In this document: in pieces, positions 7,832-14,281 of the stretch | How positions within the stretch are numbered: the first letter of the stretch is position 1 | Layout: every line of letters begins with the position of its first letter | DNA from: an uncultured Bacteroidales bacterium | GTDB taxonomy: Bacteria > Bacteroidota > Bacteroidia > Bacteroidales > Paludibacteraceae | Direction: 5' to 3' | Length of the DNA stretch: 18,094 nucleotides | Assembly (NCBI GenBank): GCA_937886455.1 | Contig: CALGCU010000007.1 | Span: 1-18,094, forward strand | Translations under genes and position numbers: made by a program | Notes under the pieces: generated by a model | Database searches by the model: none | The model's input: the letters and a program-made list of their open reading frames with translations, nothing else | What the model was told of the DNA's origin: nothing

Positions 7832-7862
7832 TTTGTGCTGTCGTGGAAATTGGTTACTTTTG
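7832..7862 (+). promoter_or_regulatory. Bacteroides-type promoter of the DUF1599-tpiA unit
   Basis: TTTG at 7832-7835, a 19-base spacer, then TACTTTTG at 7855-7862 match the primary sigma consensus TTTG-N19..21-TANNTTTG exactly. Transcription would start near 7869, leaving a leader of about 40 AT-rich bases before the ATG at 7909. Confidence 0.75.
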
Positions 7863-7908
7863 TCAGTTGGTTATATCGTAGTATTTATTTTATAAAAACA
7901 ATAATGTT

Positions 7909-8469
7909 ATGGATTTGGAATTGACTTCTCGTCAATATGATGAAGTGGCGAAGAATTGCCGGAAGGTATTTGCTCGTAAGTTGATGGATTATGGTGCATC
8001 TTGGCGTATTTTACGTCCAGCTTCTCTGACAGATCAGTTGTTTATTAAGGCAAAGCGAATCAGGAGTATAGAGATTACAGGAGAGAATCGTGTAGGAGAT
8101 GATATTTATGGTGAATTGGGTGCGATAGTGAATTATGGTTTGGTAGGTTTGATTCAGTTGGAGGAAGGTTATTCCGATGTCATTGATATGAATGTAGAGA
8201 CCGCTTTGGAGAAATATGATGCATTTTTTGCGGCAGCCAAGTCGTTGATGATGGACAAGAATCATGATTATGGTGAAGCATGGAGAGAGATGCGTACAGC
8301 ATCTTATACAGATTTGATTTTGACCAAGTTGTGTCGTGTGAAGCAGATAGAGGATAATGATGGTGTGACTTTAATTTCGGAGGGGATTGATTCGAATTAT
8401 TATGACATCATCAATTATGCGATGTTTGGTTTGATTCGTCATTTAGAGAGTAGTAAAACAGAAAAATAG
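7909..8469 (+). CDS. DUF1599 (Nmad1) protein with two tandem domains
   Basis: A 186-residue cytosolic protein made of two copies of the DUF1599 domain, also called nucleotide modification associated domain 1. Copy 1 (about 18-85) contains DYGASWR, RPASLTDQLFIKAKRI and IVNYGLVGLIQLE. Copy 2 (about 109-180) contains DYGEAWREMR, TASYTDLILTKLCRVKQIE and IINYAMFGLIRHLE. The matching order and spacing show an internal duplication. Comparative-genomic work named the family for association with modified nucleotides, but no reaction can be assigned from this sequence. The conserved Asp-Tyr-Gly and Thr-Asp residues and the all-helical look recall nucleotide-binding helical folds; that is inference. It is the first gene behind the promoter at 7832-7862, 8 bases before the next gene. 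From memory, DUF1599, BT_3928-like and tpiA genes are neighbours in Bacteroides too. Confidence 0.85.
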   Translation: MDLELTSRQYDEVAKNCRKVFARKLMDYGASWRILRPASLTDQLFIKAKRIRSIEITGENRVGDDIYGELGAIVNYGLVGLIQLEEGYSDVIDMNVETALEKYDAFFAAAKSLMMDKNHDYGEAWREMRTASYTDLILTKLCRVKQIEDNDGVTLISEGIDSNYYDIINYAMFGLIRHLESSKTEK

Positions 8470-8477
8470 AAAGATAT

Positions 8478-9614
8478 ATGGGTAAAAAGGTGGTTAGTAT
8501 AGTGACTTTGATAGTTCGCACTTTATTGGGATGTGTATGTGTGTTTTCAGGATTTGTGAAGGCGATAGACCCCCTTGGCACGAACTATAAGATAGAGGAT
8601 TATTTGAATGCTTTTGGCGGTGTGTTTGCTGAGTTTACATGGATTGCATTATCAGGAAGTATTTTGCTCTCGATGTTTGAGTTTTGTCTTGGTTGGAGTT
8701 TGATATTGAACTTACGTCCTCGTTTGATGAGTTGGTTGTCTTTGTTGATGATGTTGTTTATGACCCCTCTCACACTTTATATAGCATTGGAGAATCCAGT
8801 AAGTGATTGTGGTTGTTTTGGAGATGCTTTGGTGTTGGATAATTGGACAACGTTTTACAAGAATGTAGTGTTACTTTGCATGTCTTTGTGGCTTGTTGCA
8901 ACTTGCAAGCGTGTGCGTCCTTGGTTTATGCCATGGGCAGAATGGTGTGGTATAGGTTTGTTTGCCTGTGTAAGCGTGGTATTGTCGTTTGTTTGCTTGC
9001 GTCATTTGCCGTTTATTGATTTTCGTCCTTACAAGGTAGGTACAGATATAGAAGCGAGCATGGAGATACCAGAGGGTGCTCCCGGCGATGAATATTTGAT
9101 TACATTTGTGTATGAGAAAGAAGGTGTGAAGCAAGAGTTTACTTTGGAGAATTATCCGAAGGATGACAGTACTTGGGTATTTGTTGATCAAAAAACAGAA
9201 TTGATTAGTAAGGGTTATGTTCCACCTATTCATGATTTTTCTATAACGACGAGTGATTTTGAAGATATTACTTATGATGTACTTGACTATGAGGGTTATA
9301 CATTGCTTTATGTGATGTATGATTTAGAGAAGTCGAACAAGAAGTTCATGGGTGTTTTGAATGAGCTTTATGAGCGCAGTCAAGAAGTAGGTTGGCAGGT
9401 GTATGCCTTGACAGGTTCCGAAGAGTCAATTGTAGAATGGTTTGTGGGTGAGACAGGTGCAGGTTATCCTATTTGTGGAACAGATCCGATTACTCTCAAG
9501 ACAATTGTGCGTGCAAATCCGGGTGTAGTGTTGATTAAGGATGGTGTGATTGTGGACAAATGGAATGCCCGTGACATTAAAGTGGAGAAGGTATTTGAAA
9601 AATATAATAACTAA
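8478..9614 (+). CDS. BT_3928-like membrane protein: DoxX/MauE-type domain plus thioredoxin-like domain
   Basis: A 378-residue inner-membrane protein. The first ~145 residues form a DoxX/MauE-type four-helix domain (helices near 8-28, 57-77, 84-103 and 126-143) with the motif SDCGCFGD (C111, C113) in the loop before the fourth helix. A fifth helix lies near 156-176. The remaining ~200 residues are probably periplasmic and end in a thioredoxin-like fold (YALTGSEES near 305, GVVLIKDGVIVDKW near 352). The usual thioredoxin CxxC is absent there: the only nearby Cys is in GYPICGTDP. The pairing suggests a role in disulfide or electron-transfer chemistry at the membrane, with the redox pair in the DoxX loop rather than the thioredoxin fold; this is inference. 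It lies between DUF1599 and tpiA in one transcript, with gaps of 8 and 20 bases. Confidence 0.78.
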   Translation: MGKKVVSIVTLIVRTLLGCVCVFSGFVKAIDPLGTNYKIEDYLNAFGGVFAEFTWIALSGSILLSMFEFCLGWSLILNLRPRLMSWLSLLMMLFMTPLTLYIALENPVSDCGCFGDALVLDNWTTFYKNVVLLCMSLWLVATCKRVRPWFMPWAEWCGIGLFACVSVVLSFVCLRHLPFIDFRPYKVGTDIEASMEIPEGAPGDEYLITFVYEKEGVKQEFTLENYPKDDSTWVFVDQKTELISKGYVPPIHDFSITTSDFEDITYDVLDYEGYTLLYVMYDLEKSNKKFMGVLNELYERSQEVGWQVYALTGSEESIVEWFVGETGAGYPICGTDPITLKTIVRANPGVVLIKDGVIVDKWNARDIKVEKVFEKYNN

Positions 9615-9634
9615 CTATTAGAAAAAGAAAGCGT

Positions 9635-10390
9635 ATGAGAAAGAACATTGTGGCAGGTAACTGGAAAATGAACAAGACCCTGCAAGAAGGTGTGGCACTT
9701 GCCACAGAATTGAAAGAATTATTGAATGGTAGCACTCCAAATTGTGAGGTGGTGATAGGAACACCATTTATTCATTTGGCGAGTGTATCTGAATTATTGA
9801 AAGACAGTGTGATTAAAGTAGCTGCAGAAAACTGTGCAGATAAAGAAAGTGGTGCATATACCGGTGAGGTGAGTGCCAGTATGGTGAAGTCAACCGGTGC
9901 AGAATATTGCATTTTAGGTCATAGTGAACGTCGGGCATACTATCATGAGGATTATGCCATATTGAAAGAAAAAGTGCAATTGGCCCTTGCTAATGGTTTG
10001 CGTCCAATATTCTGTATAGGAGAAGTGAAGGAAGAACGTGAAGCCGGTAAACAAAACGAGGTGGTGAAAGCACAATTAGAAGGTTCAGTATTTGATTTAT
10101 CAGCTGAAGATTTTGGTAAATTGGTGTTGGCATACGAGCCAGTTTGGGCTATTGGTACCGGATTGACAGCTACACCAGAGCAAGCCCAAGAGATTCATGC
10201 ATATATTCGTGGTTTGATAGCAGAACGCTATGGCAAGGAAGTGGCAGAAGACTGCACTATTTTGTATGGTGGTAGTTGTAATGCGAAGAATGCAGCCGGT
10301 TTGTTTGCAAATCCTGATATTGATGGTGGTTTGATAGGAGGTGCATCCTTAAAAGCCGGAGACTTTAAGGCAATTATTGATGCTTTTTAG
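9635..10390 (+). CDS. tpiA: Triosephosphate isomerase
   Basis: TpiA interconverts dihydroxyacetone phosphate and glyceraldehyde 3-phosphate in glycolysis. The 251-residue length is standard. Catalytic and binding residues are all present: N9 and K11 in AGNWKMNKT, H96 in ILGHSERR, E168 in AYEPVWAIGTG with the mobile loop 6 that follows, the YGGSCNAKN phosphate-binding segment (211-219), and GGLIGGASL (231-239). The start gives the canonical N-terminus MRKNIVAGNWKMN. It is the third gene of the unit that begins at 7832 and is followed 25 bases later by a strong terminator. It uses more A/C-ending codons than the genes to its left, as expected of a highly expressed gene. In Bacteroides I recall SPOR-domain and folE genes next to tpiA; neither is here. 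Confidence 0.96.
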   Translation: MRKNIVAGNWKMNKTLQEGVALATELKELLNGSTPNCEVVIGTPFIHLASVSELLKDSVIKVAAENCADKESGAYTGEVSASMVKSTGAEYCILGHSERRAYYHEDYAILKEKVQLALANGLRPIFCIGEVKEEREAGKQNEVVKAQLEGSVFDLSAEDFGKLVLAYEPVWAIGTGLTATPEQAQEIHAYIRGLIAERYGKEVAEDCTILYGGSCNAKNAAGLFANPDIDGGLIGGASLKAGDFKAIIDAF

Positions 10391-10415
10391 AAAGTAAGTG
10401 GATTTAATTTATAGG

Positions 10416-10453
10416 AATGAGGCGTGTCAAGGTGATTCCGGACACGCCTCATT
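10416..10453 (+). terminator. Rho-independent terminator after tpiA
   Basis: AATGAGGCGTGTC (10416-10428) pairs perfectly with GACACGCCTCATT (10441-10453) around a 12-base loop, and TCATTTTGTT follows. The GC-rich 13-base stem 25 bases after the tpiA stop makes this a strong transcription end. Confidence 0.85.
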
Positions 10454-10746
10454 TCATTTTGTTAAGCCTCTATATGGTCAAGATGATAGTTTCTTTTCCA
10501 TATTTGTGCTATGTTTTTCAGGTATTAAAATAGAAAATGAATACTATTGCGGTGGTAAAAGTAGGTATAATATATCTATCAGGCAAATATTTTGTACAGA
10601 AAAATGATGTTTTGTAGCATTTAATCTACAAATCAGTCACATAGCTCATTACGTCCTTTCAAAGAGCATAAAAGAACTAATCAAAAATCATTTGATAACA
10701 GATATATCTAACAACAGATAATAGGGTAAAACAAATGGTGTTTATT
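10454..10746. other. Intergenic region before rubrerythrin
   Basis: I see no gene here. A 69-codon frame (10398-10607) runs through the tpiA terminator and has no family features. The stretch holds a small inverted repeat, TTTGTAG (10611-10617) against CTACAAA (10626-10632), and copy 2 of the 42-base repeat (10659-10700). The rubrerythrin promoter starts at its right end. Confidence 0.55.
10659..10700. repeat. 42-base upstream repeat, copy 2 (before rubrerythrin)
   Basis: Matches 571-612 at 35 of 42 positions without gaps, including AATCAAAAATCA and TTGATAACA. The inverted repeat ATCAA/TTGAT is at 10680-10684 and 10692-10696 with the same 7-base spacer as copy 1. It ends 46 bases before the -33 box of the rubrerythrin promoter. 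Confidence 0.5.
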
Positions 10747-10778
10747 TTTGTTAGTTTTACAAGAAAGCATTATTTTTG
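10747..10778 (+). promoter_or_regulatory. Bacteroides-type promoter of the rubrerythrin unit
   Basis: TTTG at 10747-10750, a 20-base spacer and TATTTTTG at 10771-10778 fit TTTG-N19..21-TANNTTTG exactly. The start of transcription would be near 10785, with a very AT-rich leader of about 38 bases before the ATG at 10823. Confidence 0.75.
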
Positions 10779-10822
10779 CCAAATACAATTAAAAGTATTC
10801 ATTTAAAATAAATTTTTATCTT

Positions 10823-11398
10823 ATGAAAAGTGTAAAAGGAACCCAAACAGAAAAGAATTTAATGACGTCATTTGCCGGCGAGAGCCAAGCTCGTATGCGT
10901 TATACATACTTTGCAAGTGTTGCCAAGAAAGAAGGTTATGAACAGATTGCAGCTATTTTTACCGAAACCGCAGACCAAGAAAAAGAACATGCTAAACGCA
11001 TGTTTAAGTATTTAGAAGGAGGTATGTGTGAGATTACTGCTACTTTTCCTGCCGGTGTGATTGGTAAGACAACAGACAACTTATTGGCGGCAGCAAATGG
11101 CGAGTATGAAGAATGGTCGGACATGTATCCTCAATTTGCAGCAACAGCAAAGGCAGAAGGATTTCCTGAAATTGCAGCCATGTATGAAATGATTTCGGTT
11201 GCAGAAAAAGGTCATGAAGAACGCTATCGCAAGTTGTTGGAGAACGTAGAGACTAAGAAGATCTTTGAAAAAGAAGGAGAAGTGATTTGGCAATGTCGCA
11301 ATTGTGGATATATTCACAAGGGTAAGGCGGCTCCAGAAGTATGTCCAGCTTGTTTGCATCCACAAGCATACTTTGAAGTAAAGAAAGAAAATTATTAA
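10823..11398 (+). CDS. rbr: Rubrerythrin
   Basis: Rubrerythrin is a cytosolic non-haem diiron peroxidase that reduces hydrogen peroxide to water in anaerobes. The 191-residue protein has the four-helix diiron domain (about 1-145) with E20 in AGESQAR, E53 and H56 in ADQEKEHAKR, E94/E97 in NGEYEEW, and E128 and H131 in VAEKGHEER. The C-terminal rubredoxin domain has two CxxC pairs, C158/C161 (CRNCGYI) and C174/C177 (CPACLHP), that bind one Fe. All ligands expected for a functional enzyme are present. The start matches the family N-terminus (KSVKGTQTEKNLMTSFAGES). It heads the unit with the flavodiiron protein, whose ATG follows the stop directly. The promoter at 10747-10778 drives it, and an upstream repeat shared with sstT could be a control site. 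Confidence 0.95.
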   Translation: MKSVKGTQTEKNLMTSFAGESQARMRYTYFASVAKKEGYEQIAAIFTETADQEKEHAKRMFKYLEGGMCEITATFPAGVIGKTTDNLLAAANGEYEEWSDMYPQFAATAKAEGFPEIAAMYEMISVAEKGHEERYRKLLENVETKKIFEKEGEVIWQCRNCGYIHKGKAAPEVCPACLHPQAYFEVKKENY

Positions 11399-12604
11399 AT
11401 GACCAAACATTGTGATTTTATGAAAGCCAATCGACTTAGCGATCGGATATTTCATGTATATGCTAACGACAGACGTAAGTCGTTGTTTGAGAACATGTGG
11501 CCACTCCCATCGGGAGTGGCTTACAATTGCTACTTAATCAATGATGAAAAAACAGCATTGCTTGACACAGTGGAGTTGGGTAGTGTGGATGATTTTTTAG
11601 GGGTAGTAAAAGACTCACTGGGTGGCAAGACCCTTGATTACCTTATCATAAACCACATGGAGCCAGACCACTCCGGTGAGATAGGTAATGTGCTTAAGGC
11701 TTATCCGGGTGTAACTGTTGTGGGTAATAAGTTTACAAAGAAGATATTGAATCATTATTATGGTGAGGGCTTTTCTTTCTTAGAAGTGAAGGACGGAGAT
11801 GAACTTGCATTAGGTTATCATTGTCTTCAATTTGTGTTCACCCCTATGGTGCATTGGCCGGAGTCAATGATGGCTTATGACCAAACCGAGCACATACTCT
11901 TTGCTCAAGATGCATTTGGTTCGTTTGGTACCCTTGATGGTAATGTATTTGACGACGAGATTGACTTGAGTGTGTATGAGCAAGAAATGCGTCGTTATTA
12001 TGCAAACATTGTGGGAAGATATAGTCAACATGTGGGTAAGGCTCTTGGCAAATTAGTAGATAAGTCAATCAGCATGATATGTCCGTTACATGGAGTAATA
12101 TGGCGTAAGAATGTTGCACATGCTGTCAGTTTGTATGACCGCTGGAGTCGGTGTGAGGCAGATGAAAGTGTGATGATAGTGTATGCATCGATGTATCATA
12201 ACACTGAGGCTATTGCCGATTATATTGCTTATCAATTATCACAGTTGGGTGTGAAGAATATTCGGGTTTTTGATGTGTCAAAAACTCATGTGTCCTATCT
12301 TCTCAGCGAGGCATGGCGTTGTAAGTCAATTGTATTAGGAAGTTGCGCCTACAATGCAGGTATGCATCCGATGATGGAGTTATTCTGTCAAGAGCTCAAA
12401 CATAGCGGTCTCAAGAACAGGCAATTGGCTTTGTTTGGTTCTTATAGTTGGGGAGGTGGAGGTTTGAAGGCTTTAAAAGAACACTGCTCTACGCTCGGAT
12501 GGGAAGAGTCGGGCGCTCCTCTTGAAATACAAGGCAAACCCAATGCAGAGAAGCTTCAAGTCTTTGATTCGTTTGTTCAATCAATTTACTCTACGTTAAA
12601 GTAA
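11399..12604 (+). CDS. fprA: A-type flavoprotein (flavodiiron protein), O2/NO reductase
   Basis: Flavodiiron proteins reduce O2 to water, or NO to N2O, using electrons from rubredoxin-like donors. The 401-residue protein has the metallo-beta-lactamase domain (about 1-252) with all diiron ligands, H86-x-E88-x-D90-H91 (NHMEPDHSG), H152 (MVHWPES), D171 (AQDAFGSFG) and H231 (CPLHGVIW), at the spacings usual for the family. It ends with a flavodoxin domain (about 257-398) with the FMN loop VYASMYHNTEA and GSYSWGGGG. No rubredoxin domain is fused, so it is the minimal class A; rubrerythrin's partner rubredoxin or another protein would supply electrons. The ATG at 11399 directly follows the rbr stop. 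A second ATG at 11420 (residue 8) is an alternative start. A perfect hairpin lies in the coding sequence at 11500-11520. Confidence 0.92.
   Translation: MTKHCDFMKANRLSDRIFHVYANDRRKSLFENMWPLPSGVAYNCYLINDEKTALLDTVELGSVDDFLGVVKDSLGGKTLDYLIINHMEPDHSGEIGNVLKAYPGVTVVGNKFTKKILNHYYGEGFSFLEVKDGDELALGYHCLQFVFTPMVHWPESMMAYDQTEHILFAQDAFGSFGTLDGNVFDDEIDLSVYEQEMRRYYANIVGRYSQHVGKALGKLVDKSISMICPLHGVIWRKNVAHAVSLYDRWSRCEADESVMIVYASMYHNTEAIADYIAYQLSQLGVKNIRVFDVSKTHVSYLLSEAWRCKSIVLGSCAYNAGMHPMMELFCQELKHSGLKNRQLALFGSYSWGGGGLKALKEHCSTLGWEESGAPLEIQGKPNAEKLQVFDSFVQSIYSTLK
11500..11520 (+). other. Perfect 9-bp GC-rich hairpin inside the flavodiiron gene
   Basis: GCCACTCCC (11500-11508) and GGGAGTGGC (11512-11520) are perfect inverted complements around the loop ATC. 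It lies within codons for Trp-Pro-Leu-Pro-Ser-Gly-Val-Ala, about 100 bases after the rbr stop. No T-run follows, so it is not a standard terminator; it could pause, attenuate or protect transcript ends. Confidence 0.6.
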
Positions 12605-12624
12605 TAACAATACATTCAATCTAG

Positions 12625-13971
12625 ATGGAAAAAACAAATCGTGTCAGTTTTGGCAGTAAATTAGGTTTTTTAGCAGCTGCTGTAGGTTCAGCTGTAGGCT
12701 TGGGTAATATATGGCGTTTTCCTTATGAATTAGGTCAGAACGGAGGGTTTGCCTTTTTGATTGTTTATCTTCTTTGTGCCTTTTTGATAGGTTGGCCTTT
12801 AATGTTGTCGGAATTTGCTGTTGGTCGTATGGGTCAGTCTAATGTAGCCGGTACATTTATCAAGATTACCGGTACGAGACGTTGGTCCTGGATAGGGGTT
12901 ATGGGGGCTGTGTGTGTATTGCTTGTAATAGGTTTTTATGCTGTGGTTTGTGGATGGTCTTTGGAATACATTTATCAAGCCATCAGTAATCAATTTTCCG
13001 GTCAGACTCCGCAAGATTTGTCAGAGAGTTTTACTATTTTTACCACCGGTACATGGCGTCCCATCCTCTGGTTGGTGATATTCTTGATTATTAACTGTGC
13101 CATCGTGGTGGGTGGAGTGCAAGAGGGTATTGAGAAGACCTCTAAGGTTTTGATGCCATTCTTGTTCACTATCATTGTAGTGTTATGTATTCGTTCTATC
13201 ACTTTACCAGGAGGTTTAGAAGGTTTGAAATTCTTATTTACCCCCGACTTTAGCAAGATTACTCCAAGTGTTATCCTCAGCGCTATGGGCCAAGCCTTTT
13301 TCTCTCTTAGTCTTGGCATGGGTTGTATGTTGACTTATGGTTCATATATGCGTAAGGAGAACAACTTGGGAAAGACAGCTTTTCAGGTTGTAGGTATGGA
13401 CTCTTTAATTTCTGTTTTGTGTGCCATGACTATATTTCCAGCAGTTTTTGCGCTTGGTATTGATCCTGCCAAGGGGCCGGAATTAGTGTTTATTACGCTT
13501 CCAAACGTGTTTAATCACATTCCGGGGGGATATTTTTGGGGCATCTTGTTTTTTATTCTGCTTGCCATTGCTGCCCTTACATCCACAATTTCCATGTTGG
13601 AGGTGATAACAGCTTATGTTAGTGAGCAATGGAATATAAACCGTAAAGCAACAACTATTGGCACCACACTTGTCATAATGTTGTTGGCTATTGGCTGCTC
13701 ATTGTCATTGGGTGTGTGGAGTGATTTCACCATTTTAGGATTTAATTTGTTTGACTTTTTTGACAACTTTACCGCCAAGATATTGATGCCAATAGGTGGC
13801 GTTGCTATTTCCATCTTTTTTGGCTGGGTGGTTGATCGTAAGAGTAGGGAGGCCGAACTCACTAATGGAGGAGTTCTTCAATTGAAATATCTAAAGTTAT
13901 ATACATTCCTACTTAAATACATTGTTCCTTTTGCGATTTTGGCAGTGTTTATTGATCAATTGCTTCGATAA
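12625..13971 (+). CDS. Sodium-dependent transporter of the NSS (SNF) family
   Basis: A 448-residue inner-membrane symporter of the neurotransmitter:sodium symporter family with a LeuT fold and about 11-12 helices. TM1 has the unwound sodium/substrate motif GSAVGLGNIWRFPY (21-34). TM6 has SAMGQAFFSLSLGMGCMLTY (219-238), aligning with the LeuT segment around GQIFFTLSLGFG. TM8 has ALTSTISMLEVITAY (317-331), aligning with the LeuT Na2-site region. It should import an amino acid or related amine with sodium; the exact substrate cannot be read. The 20-base gap to the flavodiiron stop, with no promoter visible, suggests it is co-transcribed with rbr and fprA, an odd partner for an oxygen-defence pair. 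A terminator starts 20 bases after its stop. Confidence 0.9.
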   Translation: MEKTNRVSFGSKLGFLAAAVGSAVGLGNIWRFPYELGQNGGFAFLIVYLLCAFLIGWPLMLSEFAVGRMGQSNVAGTFIKITGTRRWSWIGVMGAVCVLLVIGFYAVVCGWSLEYIYQAISNQFSGQTPQDLSESFTIFTTGTWRPILWLVIFLIINCAIVVGGVQEGIEKTSKVLMPFLFTIIVVLCIRSITLPGGLEGLKFLFTPDFSKITPSVILSAMGQAFFSLSLGMGCMLTYGSYMRKENNLGKTAFQVVGMDSLISVLCAMTIFPAVFALGIDPAKGPELVFITLPNVFNHIPGGYFWGILFFILLAIAALTSTISMLEVITAYVSEQWNINRKATTIGTTLVIMLLAIGCSLSLGVWSDFTILGFNLFDFFDNFTAKILMPIGGVAISIFFGWVVDRKSREAELTNGGVLQLKYLKLYTFLLKYIVPFAILAVFIDQLLR

Positions 13972-13991
13972 GTACCGATTTTAGAGATATC

Positions 13992-14033
13992 CAAAGGCTG
14001 AATCTTTTTTGAGGTTCAGCCTTTGTTGTTTTT
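13992..14033 (+). terminator. Rho-independent terminator after the NSS transporter
   Basis: CAAAGGCTGAA (13992-14002) pairs perfectly with TTCAGCCTTTG (14015-14025) around a 12-base loop, and the T-rich run TTGTTTTT follows to 14033. It ends the rbr-fprA-NSS unit before the dnaK control region. Confidence 0.88.
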
Positions 14034-14158
14034 AATAAGGATGGTTTAATAAGAAGTAATATATGCCATTTTCCCATTCAACCTATATTTTTCCAAGCAA
14101 AAGTTAATGTGCCAATTTGCAAAAAAAAGCAGACAAGAGTGTTCATAAATAAGTTCTT

Positions 14159-14194
14159 ATCCGACAAAATGTCCGATTATGACAGAATCCGACA
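14159..14194. promoter_or_regulatory. Direct repeats and a small inverted repeat upstream of dnaK
   Basis: ATCCGACA occurs at 14159-14166 and again at 14187-14194, 28 bases apart, and TCCGA occurs between them at 14172-14176. GACA and TGTC form an inverted repeat around AAA at 14163-14173. This is not the CIRCE element. It could be a heat-shock operator. Confidence 0.4.
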
Positions 14195-14228
14195 CATGGC
14201 ACACCATTTGCCATCAACTAAATGTGTC
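14191..14228. promoter_or_regulatory. Nested inverted repeats upstream of dnaK
   Basis: The outer arms GACACAT (14191-14197) and ATGTGTC (14222-14228) are perfect complements. The inner arms ATGGCA (14196-14201) and TGCCAT (14209-14214) are also perfect complements with a 7-base spacer. The right side carries a 7-base interruption. It may be an operator or an RNA hairpin in the leader; it overlaps the sigma-54-like element. Confidence 0.5.
14197..14211 (+). promoter_or_regulatory. Exact match to the sigma-54 -24/-12 core upstream of dnaK
   Basis: TGGCAC, five bases, then TTGC matches the sigma-54 core, with GG and GC twelve bases apart as required. Transcription would start near 14223, about 59 bases before the dnaK ATG. 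The same bases take part in the inner inverted repeat (ATGGCA/TGCCAT), so the match may be a by-product of an operator. A weak alternative is TTTG at 14207-14210 with TA 20 bases on, which lacks the rest of the -7 consensus. No good primary-sigma promoter is seen in the region. Confidence 0.35.
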
Positions 14229-14281
14229 AATAAAAAGACGCAATAGAAAAATAGAATAATAACAAATAAAAAAATAAGACA

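Noticed and set aside
8478..9614. Active thioredoxin/disulfide reductase call for the soluble domain
   Set aside because: The domain lacks the CxxC motif, so only a thioredoxin-like fold can be claimed.
10398..10607. 69-codon + strand frame after tpiA
   Set aside because: It contains the entire tpiA terminator stem-loop, has no family features and no ribosome binding site; it is a chance frame.
13972..14281. CIRCE heat-shock element before dnaK
   Set aside because: I looked for TTAGCACTC-N9-GAGTGCTAA and found no match; the inverted repeats present have different sequence and spacing.
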